Both the position numbers and the translations under genes were made by a program. Below are positions 16,140 through 24,014 of a stretch of DNA of 32,773 nucleotides, piece by piece. Position 1 is the stretch's first letter, and each line of letters starts with the position of its first letter. The DNA is from an uncultured Gemmiger sp. (GTDB lineage Bacteria; Bacillota; Clostridia; Oscillospirales; Ruminococcaceae): assembly GCA_944388165.1 (NCBI GenBank), contig CALXHS010000048.1:1-32773 (forward strand). The letters run 5' to 3'. Below the pieces are notes generated by a model. That model worked only from the letters and a program-made list of their open reading frames with translations, was not told where the DNA came from and did no database searches.

Positions 16140-17270
16140 ATGAAACTCGGTATTGTCGGCCTGCCCAACGTGGGCAAGTCCACTCTGTTCAACGCCATCA
16201 CCTCCACCCGTAACGCCCAGGCGGCCAACTATCCCTTCTGCACCATCGAGCCGAACTCCGGCATCGTGGCGGTGCCGGATGCCCGGCTGGACAAGCTGGC
16301 CGAGATCTGGAAGACCGACAAAAAGACCCCCGCCACCGTGGAGTTCGTGGACATTGCCGGCCTGGTCAAGGGCGCTGCTGCGGGCGCGGGCCTGGGCAAC
16401 AAGTTCCTGGGCCATATCCGGGAATGCGACGCCCTGGTGCATGTGGTGCGCTGCTTTGACGACGACAACATCGTCCACGTGGTGGAGGATGTGAACAAGC
16501 CCGAGAGCGTGGATCCCATCCGGGATATCGAAGCCATCGACCTGGAACTGATCCTCTCCGACCTGGAGATGGTCAACAACCGTCTGGGCCGCCAGCAGAA
16601 GGCCGCCAAGACCGGCAACAAGGCCGCCGCGGCGGAAGCTGCCTGGCTGGCCGAACTGGCCGCCCATCTGGAAGGGGGCCGGCCTGCCCGTACCTTTGAA
16701 TTTGACGACGATGACGCCGCCCAGCTCACTGCCCGCAAGGAACTGGGCCTGCTGTCCGCCAAGCCGGTGATCTACGCCTGCAACGTGGGCGAGGATGACC
16801 TGCTGGGCGGCCTGGATTCCAACCCTTACTATCCGCTGGTGGTGGCCCGTGCTGAGGCCGAGGGCGCCCAGGCCATGCCCATCTGCGCCAAGACCGAGGA
16901 GGACATCGCCGATTCCACCCCCGAAGAGAAGCTGGCTTTCCTGCAGGAGATGGGTATCGAAGCCACCGGTCTGGACAACCTCATCAAGGCCAGCTACACC
17001 CTGCTGGGCCTGATCAGCTTCCTCACCGACGGCAAGAAGGAATGCCGCGCCTGGACCATCAAGGCGGGCACCAAGGCCCCCCAGGCCGCGGGCAAGATCC
17101 ACTCCGACTTCGAGCGTGGCTTCATCCGCGCCCAGGTCATCAGCTACGACGAGCTGGCGGCCAACAACTTCGATTACGCCGCCGTGAAGGCCAAGGGCCA
17201 GCAGCGCACCGAAGGCAAGGAATATGTGGTGCAGGACGGCGACATCATCGAGTTCCTGTTCAACGTCTGA
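16140..17270 (+). CDS. ychF: YchF/OLA1-family ribosome-associated ATPase
   Basis: A 376-residue member of the Obg-like YchF family, which binds ribosomes and hydrolyses ATP in preference to GTP. Visible: P-loop GLPNVGKST near residue 8-16, G2/switch region NYPFCTIEPN, G3 DIAGLVKGA, and a C-terminal TGS-like domain (~280-376) ending in the family motif QDGDIIEFLFNV. The central helical hairpin (~ILSDLEMVNNRLGRQQKA) is present. Normal length. ATG at 16140 with AAAGGAG upstream. Leads an operon with mtnN 21 bp downstream. Confidence 0.97.
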   Translation: MKLGIVGLPNVGKSTLFNAITSTRNAQAANYPFCTIEPNSGIVAVPDARLDKLAEIWKTDKKTPATVEFVDIAGLVKGAAAGAGLGNKFLGHIRECDALVHVVRCFDDDNIVHVVEDVNKPESVDPIRDIEAIDLELILSDLEMVNNRLGRQQKAAKTGNKAAAAEAAWLAELAAHLEGGRPARTFEFDDDDAAQLTARKELGLLSAKPVIYACNVGEDDLLGGLDSNPYYPLVVARAEAEGAQAMPICAKTEEDIADSTPEEKLAFLQEMGIEATGLDNLIKASYTLLGLISFLTDGKKECRAWTIKAGTKAPQAAGKIHSDFERGFIRAQVISYDELAANNFDYAAVKAKGQQRTEGKEYVVQDGDIIEFLFNV

Positions 17271-17291
17271 TCCAGAAGAGGGGAGAGCACA

Positions 17292-17975
17292 ATGGTTATC
17301 GGCATTATGGGCGCCATGCCCGAAGAAGTGGCCCAGCTGTGTGAGAAGCTGTCCGGTGTGGAAAAGGAAAGCTACGCCGGTGTGGAATATTACAAGGGCA
17401 GCCTGGCGGGCAAGCAGGTGGTGGTCTGCTGTGCCGGCATGGGCAAGGCCAACGCCGCCGCCACCACCCAGGTGCTGGCCGGGCGTTACGGCGCGGAAAA
17501 GATCATCTTTTCCGGCATTGCAGGCAACATGACCAGCAAGATCGGCATTGGGGATGTGTGCGTGGGCCGCACGGTGGTCTACCACGATGCCCAGAACGAC
17601 ATGATCTGCCAGAGCGCCCCGTTCCTGCAGGAGTTCCCCGGGGACGAAACGCTGGTGAACGCCGCCATGCAGGCCTGTGAGCGCTGCGGCGTCAAGGCCA
17701 TTGCGGGCAAGATCGCCACGGGGGATGCCTTCGTGGGCGACAGCGAGACCAAGCGGGCCATCGAAGAAAAATGCCACCCCGACTGCGTGGAGATGGAAGG
17801 GGCCGCCGTGGCCCAGATCGCCGCGCGCAACGGCGTGCCCTGCGTGATCCTGCGTGCCATGAGCGACAACGCCGACGAGGACGGTTATGAAGTGCTGGTG
17901 GTGCGGGATTTCAGCATCGCTGAGTATGTGCGCACCGCTACTGCCATCGTGGAGACCATGATCGAAAGCCTGTAA
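17292..17975 (+). CDS. mtnN: 5'-methylthioadenosine/S-adenosylhomocysteine nucleosidase
   Basis: A 227-residue phosphorylase-superfamily enzyme that removes adenine from methylthioadenosine, S-adenosylhomocysteine and 5'-deoxyadenosine, clearing by-products of SAM use. Family marks: GIMGAMPEEV at the N-terminus with the catalytic Glu, GIAGN, the purine-site segment VEMEGAAVAQ, and RAMSDNAD with the general-acid Asp. Length is as expected. GGGGAGAG ribosome site before the ATG. Second gene after ychF. No luxS or methionine-salvage genes are in the window. Confidence 0.96.
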   Translation: MVIGIMGAMPEEVAQLCEKLSGVEKESYAGVEYYKGSLAGKQVVVCCAGMGKANAAATTQVLAGRYGAEKIIFSGIAGNMTSKIGIGDVCVGRTVVYHDAQNDMICQSAPFLQEFPGDETLVNAAMQACERCGVKAIAGKIATGDAFVGDSETKRAIEEKCHPDCVEMEGAAVAQIAARNGVPCVILRAMSDNADEDGYEVLVVRDFSIAEYVRTATAIVETMIESL

Positions 17976-18003
17976 GGCCTGCACACAACCAAAATAAAAA
18001 CAG

Positions 18004-18050
18004 GGACCCCCGAGCCGGCAGCAACCCGGTTCGGAGGTCCATTCTCTTAT
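18004..18050 (+). terminator. Terminator-like inverted repeat after mtnN
   Basis: A 15-bp stem: GGACCCCCGAGCCGG (18004-18018) against CCGGTTCGGAGGTCC (18026-18040), with one mismatch and one G-U pair, then a T-rich stretch. A-rich DNA precedes it. Confidence 0.65.
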
Positions 18051-18263
18051 TCTTCCTATTACGGGGCATTCGAAAAAAACCAGAAGGGCAAGAGAAAAAA
18101 ACAAGAATTATGTGGGCAAAATGTGGGCACTCACTGCTTGCTTTCAAATAATTTACTATTTTTTTCCCAATGAAATTTTCAGAAGATGACCCGAAAAAAG
18201 CACGGTATTTCCTGCAAAATCTTATGAAAAGGGGTTTGCAGGTGATTTTTGAGGCAAAAAGAA
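18051..18263. other. AT-rich intergenic stretch, no gene seen
   Basis: About 210 bp of A/T-rich DNA between two terminators with no credible coding region. It contains a tandem 9-bp direct repeat, ATGTGGGCA at 18110-18118 and 18121-18129, and several A-tracts. The composition differs from adjoining core genes. The repeat resembles sequence I associate with 3' ends of clostridial tyrosine-integrase genes, so an old integration or excision site is possible but unproven. Confidence 0.35.
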
Positions 18264-18305
18264 ACAGGCCCCGAAGCCGAATGGCTGAGGGGCCTGTGTT
18301 TTTGA
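18264..18305. terminator. Strong terminator downstream of mgsA
   Basis: ACAGGCCCC (18264-18272) pairs with GGGGCCTGT (18289-18297), with an inner AGCC/GGCT pairing, followed on the plus strand by GTTTTTG. On the minus strand it lies about 60 bp beyond the mgsA stop and has a T-rich flank too (complement of the GCAAAAAGAAAC segment), so it could serve mgsA. Confidence 0.7.
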
Positions 18306-18363
18306 TTCTATTTTTGTCTTTTTTGATTTCTTGGACTGCCCTATATCACCTTTCGAAAAAAGG

Positions 18364-18762
18364 TCACGGATTCAGGATGGTGCGCCAATCCAGGTCGCCG
18401 TGTTCCAGACCATGGATCAGCACTTCAGCGGTGGCGATGTTGGTGGCCACCGGGATGTTGTGCACGTCGCACAGACGCAGCAGGTTCATCTCGTTGGGTT
18501 CGCCGGGCTTGGCGGTGATGGGGTCGCGGAAGAAGAGCAGCATGTCCACTTCGTCACAGGCGATGCGGGCCGCGATCTGCTGGTCGCCGCCGTGTTCCCC
18601 GGGCATAAAGCGCTGCACTTCCAGGCCGGTGGCTTCGGATACCAGCCGCCCGGTGGTGCCGGTGGCAATCAGCTGGTGCGATGCCAGAATGCTGCGGTAC
18701 GCGATGCAGAACTGTACCATCAGCTCTTTCTTGGCATCGTGTGCAACCAATGCGATCGTCAT
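18364..18762 (-). CDS. mgsA: Methylglyoxal synthase
   Basis: A 132-residue cytoplasmic enzyme converting dihydroxyacetone phosphate to methylglyoxal and phosphate, a bypass when sugar phosphates pile up. Signatures: [10 protein letters not shown] at the start, GTTGRL (phosphate site), [10 protein letters not shown] with the catalytic Asp, LLFFRDP, and [13 protein letters not shown]. Normal length. The ATG at 18762 is preferred over 18783 because a GGGAAGCGGGG purine tract precedes it. It lies 75 bp after minD on the same strand; the mreC/mrdA/min/mgsA order is familiar in clostridia. Confidence 0.96.
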   Translation of the reverse strand: MTIALVAHDAKKELMVQFCIAYRSILASHQLIATGTTGRLVSEATGLEVQRFMPGEHGGDQQIAARIACDEVDMLLFFRDPITAKPGEPNEMNLLRLCDVHNIPVATNIATAEVLIHGLEHGDLDWRTILNP

Positions 18763-18837
18763 AACAAACCCCGCTTCCCTCATGCCAGCGGCATGATGAA
18801 CAACTTATACTTTTAACGGACGGAGGCCCCTAACGGG

Positions 18838-19584
18838 TCAGCTGGTAAATGTCAACGGAATACGCTGCCCCAGCACCCGGCCTGCCATGGCGGCCCCGGC
18901 TTTCTGGGCCGGGCATCCTTCGGGCAAAGCCTCGCCCAAAGCGCCGGCCTGCTGCAGCTCTCTGCTTTCGGGGATCACGGCCAGCAGCCGCACTCCCACG
19001 GTGTCGATGCATTCATCCAGATCGTACACCGGTGCGCCCCGGGCAAAACTCTGCCGGGTCACGCGGTTCATCACCAGGCGCACATTGTCCTGCTGACGGC
19101 CGTCTGCCAACAAGGTGTCGGCCACGATGCGCCCATCCCGCAAGGCTACGGGGTCGGGAGTCAGCACGATAAACGCCTGTTCCGCCAGCTGGGCGGCAGC
19201 CTGGAAAGGAGCGCCCATTCCGGCGGCGGTATCAAACAGGATAAAATCAAAGTAACCCCGCATGGCCAGGATCAGAGCGGCCAGGGGTGCGGGCCGGACC
19301 TCGCCGCCCTCATAGGGGGCGCTGATCACCGAAAGCCCGGGGTAGATGGGGCTTTGCACGATGGCTTTGTCCCCCTGGCAGCGGCCGCAAAGGACATCCT
19401 CGATGTCGTAGACGGTCTTGCCATACACCCCCGCGATCAGGTCCACGCTGCGCAAACCGGAATCCAGCTCAATGAGCAGCACCCGCCGACCCTGCCGCGC
19501 CAGTTCGGCGCCCAGCAGCACCGAGGTGGTGCTTTTGCCGGTGCCGCCCTTGCCGGAACAGATCATAATGGTTTGTGCGTTCAC
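18838..19584 (-). CDS. minD: MinD-like septum-placement ATPase
   Basis: A 248-residue deviant-Walker ATPase. SGKGGTGKST (residues 10-19) holds the two lysines of the ParA/MinD class. The segment GLRSVDLIAGV followed by VYDIEDVLCG matches MinD more closely than ParA or flagellar FlhG, and DTAAG is the Walker B-like strand. MinD normally uses a C-terminal amphipathic helix to bind membrane; the tail here (MAGRVLGQRIPL) could form one but ends atypically. GTG start with GGAGG nine bases upstream. Sits with mreC and mrdA, but no minC or minE is adjacent, so its partner is unclear. Confidence 0.8.
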   Translation of the reverse strand: MNAQTIMICSGKGGTGKSTTSVLLGAELARQGRRVLLIELDSGLRSVDLIAGVYGKTVYDIEDVLCGRCQGDKAIVQSPIYPGLSVISAPYEGGEVRPAPLAALILAMRGYFDFILFDTAAGMGAPFQAAAQLAEQAFIVLTPDPVALRDGRIVADTLLADGRQQDNVRLVMNRVTRQSFARGAPVYDLDECIDTVGVRLLAVIPESRELQQAGALGEALPEGCPAQKAGAAMAGRVLGQRIPLTFTS

Positions 19585-19679
19585 GTCAAAGGGCCTCCGG
19601 TTCGTTTTGTGGAAATGATGCAGGGCGGCCCATATGGGGATCGGGCAGTATTCGACCCTGCGAGGGGTTATCCTTTATT

Positions 19680-19708
19680 ATTCTAGCACAAGATAACAAC
19701 CCCGACAA
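19680..19708 (-). promoter_or_regulatory. minD promoter with A-tract upstream element
   Basis: On the minus strand TTGTCG (19708-19703), 17 bp, TAGAAT (19685-19680). Just upstream (19709-19740) are two runs of seven T/A and an A5 tract, like an UP element, also arranged as AACTGT (19708-19713)/ACAGTT (19731-19736). The leader to the GTG is about 90 nt. Confidence 0.55.
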
Positions 19709-19757
19709 CTGTTTTTTTGATAAAAATTGGACAGTTTTTTTGCACACAATCACAGCA

Positions 19758-19783
19758 CGCCGCCCTGCAACTGCACGGCGGCG
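19758..19783. repeat. Hairpin downstream of mrdA
   Basis: CGCCGCC (19758-19764) and GGCGGCG (19777-19783) form a 7-bp GC stem about 45 bp after the mrdA stop. No T-run follows on the minus strand, so termination there is uncertain and some readthrough into minD is possible. Confidence 0.4.
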
Positions 19784-19825
19784 CGTTAACTTTGTGGGGG
19801 TGAACGGTGTTTGGTTTGTTGCCTG

Positions 19826-21637
19826 TCAGTCGTACAGGGCATCTGCCACGGCCCGCATCACCGGGGCCGCGTTGGCGCCGCCGCCCCCGTACTCCAGCAC
19901 AACAGCCACCGCGTACCGGGGCTCCTCGGCGGGAAAATACCCGATGAGCACCGAGTTTGTATAATATCCGCCCCCCGCCGTGCGTTCCGGGCGCTGGGGA
20001 CTGCCGGTCTTGCAGGCCAGGGTCACCGGGGCTTCCCGCAAAGCGGAAAGGGTCTGGGCCATGCGCACCATCCCTTCCCGGATGGGCCCGAAGACTTCTT
20101 CGCCTCCCGGGGCCTCGGCCAGGATACGCTGTTCATACTCCCACAACGTCTGCCCTGTACCGTCCACCGCCTGGTCGGCAAAATGCAGGGCCGGGCGCTG
20201 GCCGTTGTTGGCAAGGGTGGCCGCATAAGCCGCCAGCTGCAAAGGTGTTACGGCAGTGTTTCCCTGGCCGATGGCCGCCATCAGGGTCAGTCCGTCCTGG
20301 TAGTTGCTGTCGGTGGACCAGGTCAGCCGCCCTTCGGCACAGGGCAGTTCCGCCCCGGTGTCCGCCCCCAGGCCCAGCCGCCGGGCGGTGGCAGAAAAGG
20401 CATCCACCCCCAGGCGGCGGCCCACGTCATAAAAGTAGATGTTGCAGCTGTGCTGTAGGGCGGTGAGCAGGTCCACCGGCCCGCCGTGGCTCAGCTGCAG
20501 GCATCCCGGCTGGTATTCGCTGTAAAACAGATACCGCCCGGTGCAGTTCACCGTGTCTTCCACCGTGATGAGCCCCGCCGCCAACGCACTGGCTGCCACG
20601 GCGGGCTTGAAGGCGGACCCCGGGGCATACAGTCCCGCGCACACCCGGTCCAGCAGGGGAGAGCCCTCGTCCGCCGTCAGGGCAGCGTAGTCGTTGCGCC
20701 AGGTGTTCAGGTCGTACCCCGGCCAGCTGGCCGCTGCCAGCACCCCGCCGGTGGTCACATCCACCACCACGGCGGCGCCTGCGCTGCATTCCCGGCCGGA
20801 CCCTGCCCCGGCGGTGGTCTGCAAGGTGCGGATGCGCTCCTGCAGCGCCTGCTGTACCGCCCGCTGCAGGTCGCTGTCCAGGGACAGCACCAGGGTGGCA
20901 CCGGGCACCGGGGATTCGACCACCGTTTCGCTGCGGGTGCCGTCAAAACCTACCGACACCCGCAGCCGTCCGCTCTGCCCCCGCAGCAGCTGGTCGTACA
21001 CCTGTTCCAGCCCGCTCTGTCCGATCTCGGCGTTCATGGCCACCCCGGCTTTCCACAGGGCGTAGTCGTTGGCCTGCCATTGTTCGGCGGTGATGGGCCC
21101 GGTGTCCCCCAGGGCGTGGGGCAGCAAGGTGCCTTCCGCCCAGCTGCGGGTGCCCCGGGCCACCAGCCGCACCGCCCCGCACTGAGGCAGCCCGGCGGCG
21201 TACAGGGCGGCGGCCTGGGTGCCGTCCAGCCCTTTGGCAATGGTCAGTTCCCCGGCGCTGGCGGCAGAAAAAAAGGCGGCGAGCTGTGTTTCCACATCCT
21301 CGCCGCTTAGATCGGTCAGTTTCAATTCCCGCAGAATCCCGTAGGTCTGCTGTATGTCGGTGCCTTCCGGCGCCGGTAAACAAAGGGTCAGGTCGTACAC
21401 GGTGTCATCCTGGGCCAGCACGGTGCCGTTGCGGTCCACAATGTCGCCCCGGGCCGCGGGCAGGTCCACGGTATAGCTGGTCTGGCTGGCTTCCGCCACC
21501 TTTTCCGCGTAGTGGTCCGCCATCACGAACTGCATCCAGGCCAGCCGCACCGCAAACAGAATAAAGACCGCCCCGCACAGCACCAGCAGTACGGTCAGTC
21601 TCTTTTTGCTTGGGGTAGATCTGCGCCCTTTGCCCAT
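19826..21637 (-). CDS. mrdA: Class B penicillin-binding protein 2 (elongation transpeptidase)
   Basis: A 603-residue peptidoglycan transpeptidase of the elongasome. One N-terminal membrane anchor (~residues 12-34), a dimerisation/pedestal domain opening with AARGDIVDRNGTVLA, and a C-terminal transpeptidase domain with all three catalytic motifs: SAFK (Ser341-Lys344), SCN (397-399) and KTGS (543-546). Beta-lactams would acylate Ser341. ATG at 21637 with GGGAAGGTGAG upstream; the open frame continues further upstream only as a GC-rich artefact overlapping mreC. Normally mreD separates mreC from mrdA; here only 59 bp lie between them. It has its own promoter. Confidence 0.95.
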   Translation of the reverse strand: MGKGRRSTPSKKRLTVLLVLCGAVFILFAVRLAWMQFVMADHYAEKVAEASQTSYTVDLPAARGDIVDRNGTVLAQDDTVYDLTLCLPAPEGTDIQQTYGILRELKLTDLSGEDVETQLAAFFSAASAGELTIAKGLDGTQAAALYAAGLPQCGAVRLVARGTRSWAEGTLLPHALGDTGPITAEQWQANDYALWKAGVAMNAEIGQSGLEQVYDQLLRGQSGRLRVSVGFDGTRSETVVESPVPGATLVLSLDSDLQRAVQQALQERIRTLQTTAGAGSGRECSAGAAVVVDVTTGGVLAAASWPGYDLNTWRNDYAALTADEGSPLLDRVCAGLYAPGSAFKPAVAASALAAGLITVEDTVNCTGRYLFYSEYQPGCLQLSHGGPVDLLTALQHSCNIYFYDVGRRLGVDAFSATARRLGLGADTGAELPCAEGRLTWSTDSNYQDGLTLMAAIGQGNTAVTPLQLAAYAATLANNGQRPALHFADQAVDGTGQTLWEYEQRILAEAPGGEEVFGPIREGMVRMAQTLSALREAPVTLACKTGSPQRPERTAGGGYYTNSVLIGYFPAEEPRYAVAVVLEYGGGGANAAPVMRAVADALYD

Positions 21638-21665
21638 GATGTTCTCACCTTCCCTTTTCCCCGTT

Positions 21666-21694
21666 ATTATACACGGTGGCCCTGTGAAATGCAA
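21666..21694 (-). promoter_or_regulatory. mrdA promoter
   Basis: On the minus strand TTGCAT (21694-21689), exactly 17 bp, consensus TATAAT (21671-21666). It sits at the mreC stop codon, so mrdA can be made independently of mreC. Confidence 0.65.
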
Positions 21695-21696
21695 AT

Positions 21697-22446
21697 TCAC
21701 CCTGCCGGAACAAACAGCACCGCCCCCGCGCTGCTGCCGGTGTCCTGCAAGGGGGCCTTTTCGGTCAGGCCGGTGGCGTCGGGGGTGGGGGCTTCGGCCA
21801 GCACCCCCACCCAAAGGCCGTCCCCGGTGCAGACCACCGTTCCCGCTTCCAGCCCGCTGTGCCGGGGCAGCCCGGTGATGAACAGGGCGTTCCCCTGCCG
21901 CTGCAATACACCGCAGCAGCCCCCGGCCAGCACTGCCGCTGTGCCCTGTTCCTGCCCGGCGGGGTCTGCCCGGCTGCTGCCGGTGCCGGTTTCGCACACA
22001 AGGCCCGCCAGCCGCCCTTCTTCGTCCAGTACAGGGGTGCCGATGTCGTATTCCCCAGCCAAGGCAAAGCTCCCGTCCGGGTACCGGGCCGTCACGGGGG
22101 CGGGCTGCCAGGAACGCCCTTCCGGCCGGGCCGGGGCGTCCAGAAAGCTGCGCAGGGCCTTGTTCTCCGCTTCCAGAGTGGCAGTGGCCGCCAGGGCGGT
22201 GTGCAGGGCGGCATTGCGGCTGCGCAGCGCCCGCAGCCGGTCGGTGTAGCCGGGGGCGAAATGCTCTGCCAGCATGCCGTCCACCTGCCCGGGCAGGGCC
22301 GAAAGCACCGCCCACACCGGGCCCAGACGTTCCCCCATGACCAGCACACCCCCTGCCAGCAGGATCAATACCCCCAGTGTCGCCAGTCTGCGCCGTCTGC
22401 GGCGACGGCGCCCGCCGCCCAGGGCAAGATTCAGCCCGTCCCCCAT
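21697..22446 (-). CDS. mreC: Rod shape-determining protein MreC
   Basis: A 249-residue envelope protein. A very basic start (run of eight arginines) precedes one membrane segment (~residues 23-40), then a coiled coil (~75-105, RSRNAALHTALAATATLEAE) and two beta-barrel-like halves with PDGSFALAGEYDIGTPV and GLEAGTVVCTGDGLWVGVL, the arrangement of MreC. MreC scaffolds PBP2 and the elongation machinery outside the membrane. ATG at 22446 chosen for the GGAGGGG just upstream. Divergent from similar proteins; the symbol rests on topology plus neighbouring mrdA and minD. Confidence 0.8.
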   Translation of the reverse strand: MGDGLNLALGGGRRRRRRRRLATLGVLILLAGGVLVMGERLGPVWAVLSALPGQVDGMLAEHFAPGYTDRLRALRSRNAALHTALAATATLEAENKALRSFLDAPARPEGRSWQPAPVTARYPDGSFALAGEYDIGTPVLDEEGRLAGLVCETGTGSSRADPAGQEQGTAAVLAGGCCGVLQRQGNALFITGLPRHSGLEAGTVVCTGDGLWVGVLAEAPTPDATGLTEKAPLQDTGSSAGAVLFVPAG

Positions 22447-22501
22447 GGCACAACCCCTCCCACAGCCTTTTCTGTTCAGCATATGCCCCCGGCCCCGGCG
22501 C

Positions 22502-22531
22502 TAGACGTGGCGGGGCCTTATCCTGTATAAT
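22502..22531 (+). promoter_or_regulatory. Promoter of the HAD-glycosylase operon
   Basis: Consensus TATAAT (22526-22531) 40 bp before the ATG, with a weak -35 TAGACG (22502-22507) at 18 bp. Confidence 0.5.
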
Positions 22532-22571
22532 AGCACCATAGGTCACCGAAGATAGAAGGGAAGGAACAACC

Positions 22572-23393
22572 ATGTCTTATCGTTTGATCGTGCTGGATAT
22601 TGACGGCACTCTGCGTCCCCGCGGCTGGAACTGTGTGCCCCGCGGCACTGCCCGGGCCATCACCGCCGTGCAGCGGGCGGGGGTCAAGGTGGCCATCGCC
22701 ACCGGCCGGGGCCGCACCAGCGTGCCAAAAGAACTTCTCAACGGCATCCGCCCGGATTACTGGATCTGTTCCGCCGGGGCCAATGTGCAGGACGCCAAAG
22801 GAACTATCCTGTATGACAGCCGCATGACCTCCGAACAGATGTACGCCCTGGTGGACTTCTGCGAAAACTACGAATACCCTCTGCGCTTTATCTTTTCCGA
22901 CGGGGGCTTTGCCTATGTGGGCTATGAAGAATTTCTGGCCTGGAGCCGGGTTCACCCGGTGGGCATCGACCTGAAGGACGGCATGGACCAGGACCGCCAC
23001 CTCATCGACATGCCCTTCACCGCTTTTGGCTGGCTGAGCCGGGAGGCGGCGGAAAAGTTCCAGGCGCAGTACGGCTACCTGGGTCTGCGCTTTCTGTTTG
23101 ACAGCGACACCGCATGCGACATTCTGCCCCCGGAAGTGGACAAAGGCCGGGCGCTGTCCGGCCTGCTGGACAAGCTGGGCCTGTCCGCCGCCGACTGCGT
23201 GGCCGTGGGAGACGGGGACAACGACGTGGGCATTCTGAAGACTGCCGGTCTGGGGGTGGCAGTGGAATCAGGCAGCGAAGAAGCCAAAGCCGCCGCCGAC
23301 CGCCTGTGCGCCCCGGCGGACAAGGGCGGACTGGAAGCTCTCTGCCGGGAACTCTGGCCCCAGGCCTTCGGAGAGGAAGAGCACCGTGGCTGA
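22572..23393 (+). CDS. Cof-type HAD phosphatase
   Basis: A 273-residue haloacid-dehalogenase-superfamily hydrolase. Motif I LDIDGT gives nucleophile Asp9 and acid/base Asp11; motif II lies in AIATGRG; motif IV is GDGDNDVGIL near residue 215 with the preceding Lys in DKGRAL. The inserted cap between ~80 and ~185 is of the IIB type used by Cof/YbiV-like sugar-phosphate or cofactor phosphatases. Substrate not deducible. AAGGGAAGGAA precedes the ATG. Its end overlaps the next gene by 8 bp (GTGGCTGA), so the two are one operon. Confidence 0.9.
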   Translation: MSYRLIVLDIDGTLRPRGWNCVPRGTARAITAVQRAGVKVAIATGRGRTSVPKELLNGIRPDYWICSAGANVQDAKGTILYDSRMTSEQMYALVDFCENYEYPLRFIFSDGGFAYVGYEEFLAWSRVHPVGIDLKDGMDQDRHLIDMPFTAFGWLSREAAEKFQAQYGYLGLRFLFDSDTACDILPPEVDKGRALSGLLDKLGLSAADCVAVGDGDNDVGILKTAGLGVAVESGSEEAKAAADRLCAPADKGGLEALCRELWPQAFGEEEHRG

Positions 23394-23916
23394 GTATACC
23401 CGGGTGGGGCCGGGACTGCCCCCGCTCCATGGGGACAGCGCCCGGGTGCTGATCCTGGGCAGCTTCCCCAGCCCCAAAAGCCGGGAACAGGGCTTTTATT
23501 ACGGCCATCCCCGGAACCGCTTCTGGCCGCTGATGGCCGCTCTTACCGGGCAGAAGGTGCCGGAACATGATGACATTCCGGCGAAAAGACAGCTGATTGT
23601 ACAAAATGGACTGGCCGTGTGGGATGTCATCCGCAGCTGCGAGATCATCGGTGCTTCGGATGCTTCCATCCGCAACGTGGAACCCAACGACCTGGCGGGC
23701 ATCATTGCCCGGCTGGGGGTGGAGCGGGTGGTCTGCAACGGCAGCACCTCCGCCCGGCTGTACCGCAAATACGCCCGGCCGCACACCGGCATGGACTGCG
23801 TGGCCCTGCCTTCCACCAGTCCGGCCAATGCCTCTTTCCGGCTGGAACGCCTGGAGCAGGTCTGGGGCGAAGCCCTGGGGCCTTTTCTGCCCGGTACGGG
23901 TATGACCAAACTGTAA
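23386..23916 (+). CDS. DNA-deoxyinosine glycosylase (uracil-DNA glycosylase superfamily)
   Basis: A 176-residue base-excision repair enzyme predicted to remove hypoxanthine from DNA. The family 6 signature is clear: ILGSFPSPKSREQGFYYGHP then RNRFWPL, with the catalytic-loop region near the start, and the C-terminal LPSTSPANAS corresponding to the superfamily's motif II. No 4Fe-4S cysteines, unlike family 4/5. The start is a GTG overlapping the end of the HAD gene; there is no better ATG and the first signature begins at about residue 22, as usual. Operon partner of the HAD phosphatase. Confidence 0.9.
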   Translation: MAEYTRVGPGLPPLHGDSARVLILGSFPSPKSREQGFYYGHPRNRFWPLMAALTGQKVPEHDDIPAKRQLIVQNGLAVWDVIRSCEIIGASDASIRNVEPNDLAGIIARLGVERVVCNGSTSARLYRKYARPHTGMDCVALPSTSPANASFRLERLEQVWGEALGPFLPGTGMTKL

Positions 23917-23954
23917 AAAAACCGAAAACTTTGCATGCATACGCCCCAATCGGT

Positions 23955-23983
23955 TTGCATAGCAAGGGCCTATGCATTATAAT
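23955..23983 (+). promoter_or_regulatory. Promoter with embedded palindrome, XpaC-TelA cluster
   Basis: TTGCAT (23955-23960), exactly 17 bp, TATAAT (23978-23983). TGCATAG (23956-23962) and CTATGCA (23970-23976) form a perfect inverted repeat covering the -35 and spacer, placed where a repressor would block RNA polymerase. A further TGCATGCA palindrome lies just upstream (about 23933-23940). Confidence 0.65.
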
Positions 23984-24014
23984 GAAGCTATCACCACCCT
24001 GGGGAGGAAAGCCG

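Noticed and set aside
16032-18104. 690-residue minus-strand open frame opposite ychF and mtnN
   Set aside because: Shadow of well-recognised genes, with no ribosome site or family motif.
18170-18796. 208-codon plus-strand open frame opposite mgsA
   Set aside because: Crosses a terminator and is antisense to an unmistakable methylglyoxal synthase.
21638-22573. Upstream extension of the mrdA frame by ~300 codons
   Set aside because: Overlaps mreC in another frame, is Gly/Arg/Pro-rich, and a good ribosome site plus membrane anchor support the start at 21637.
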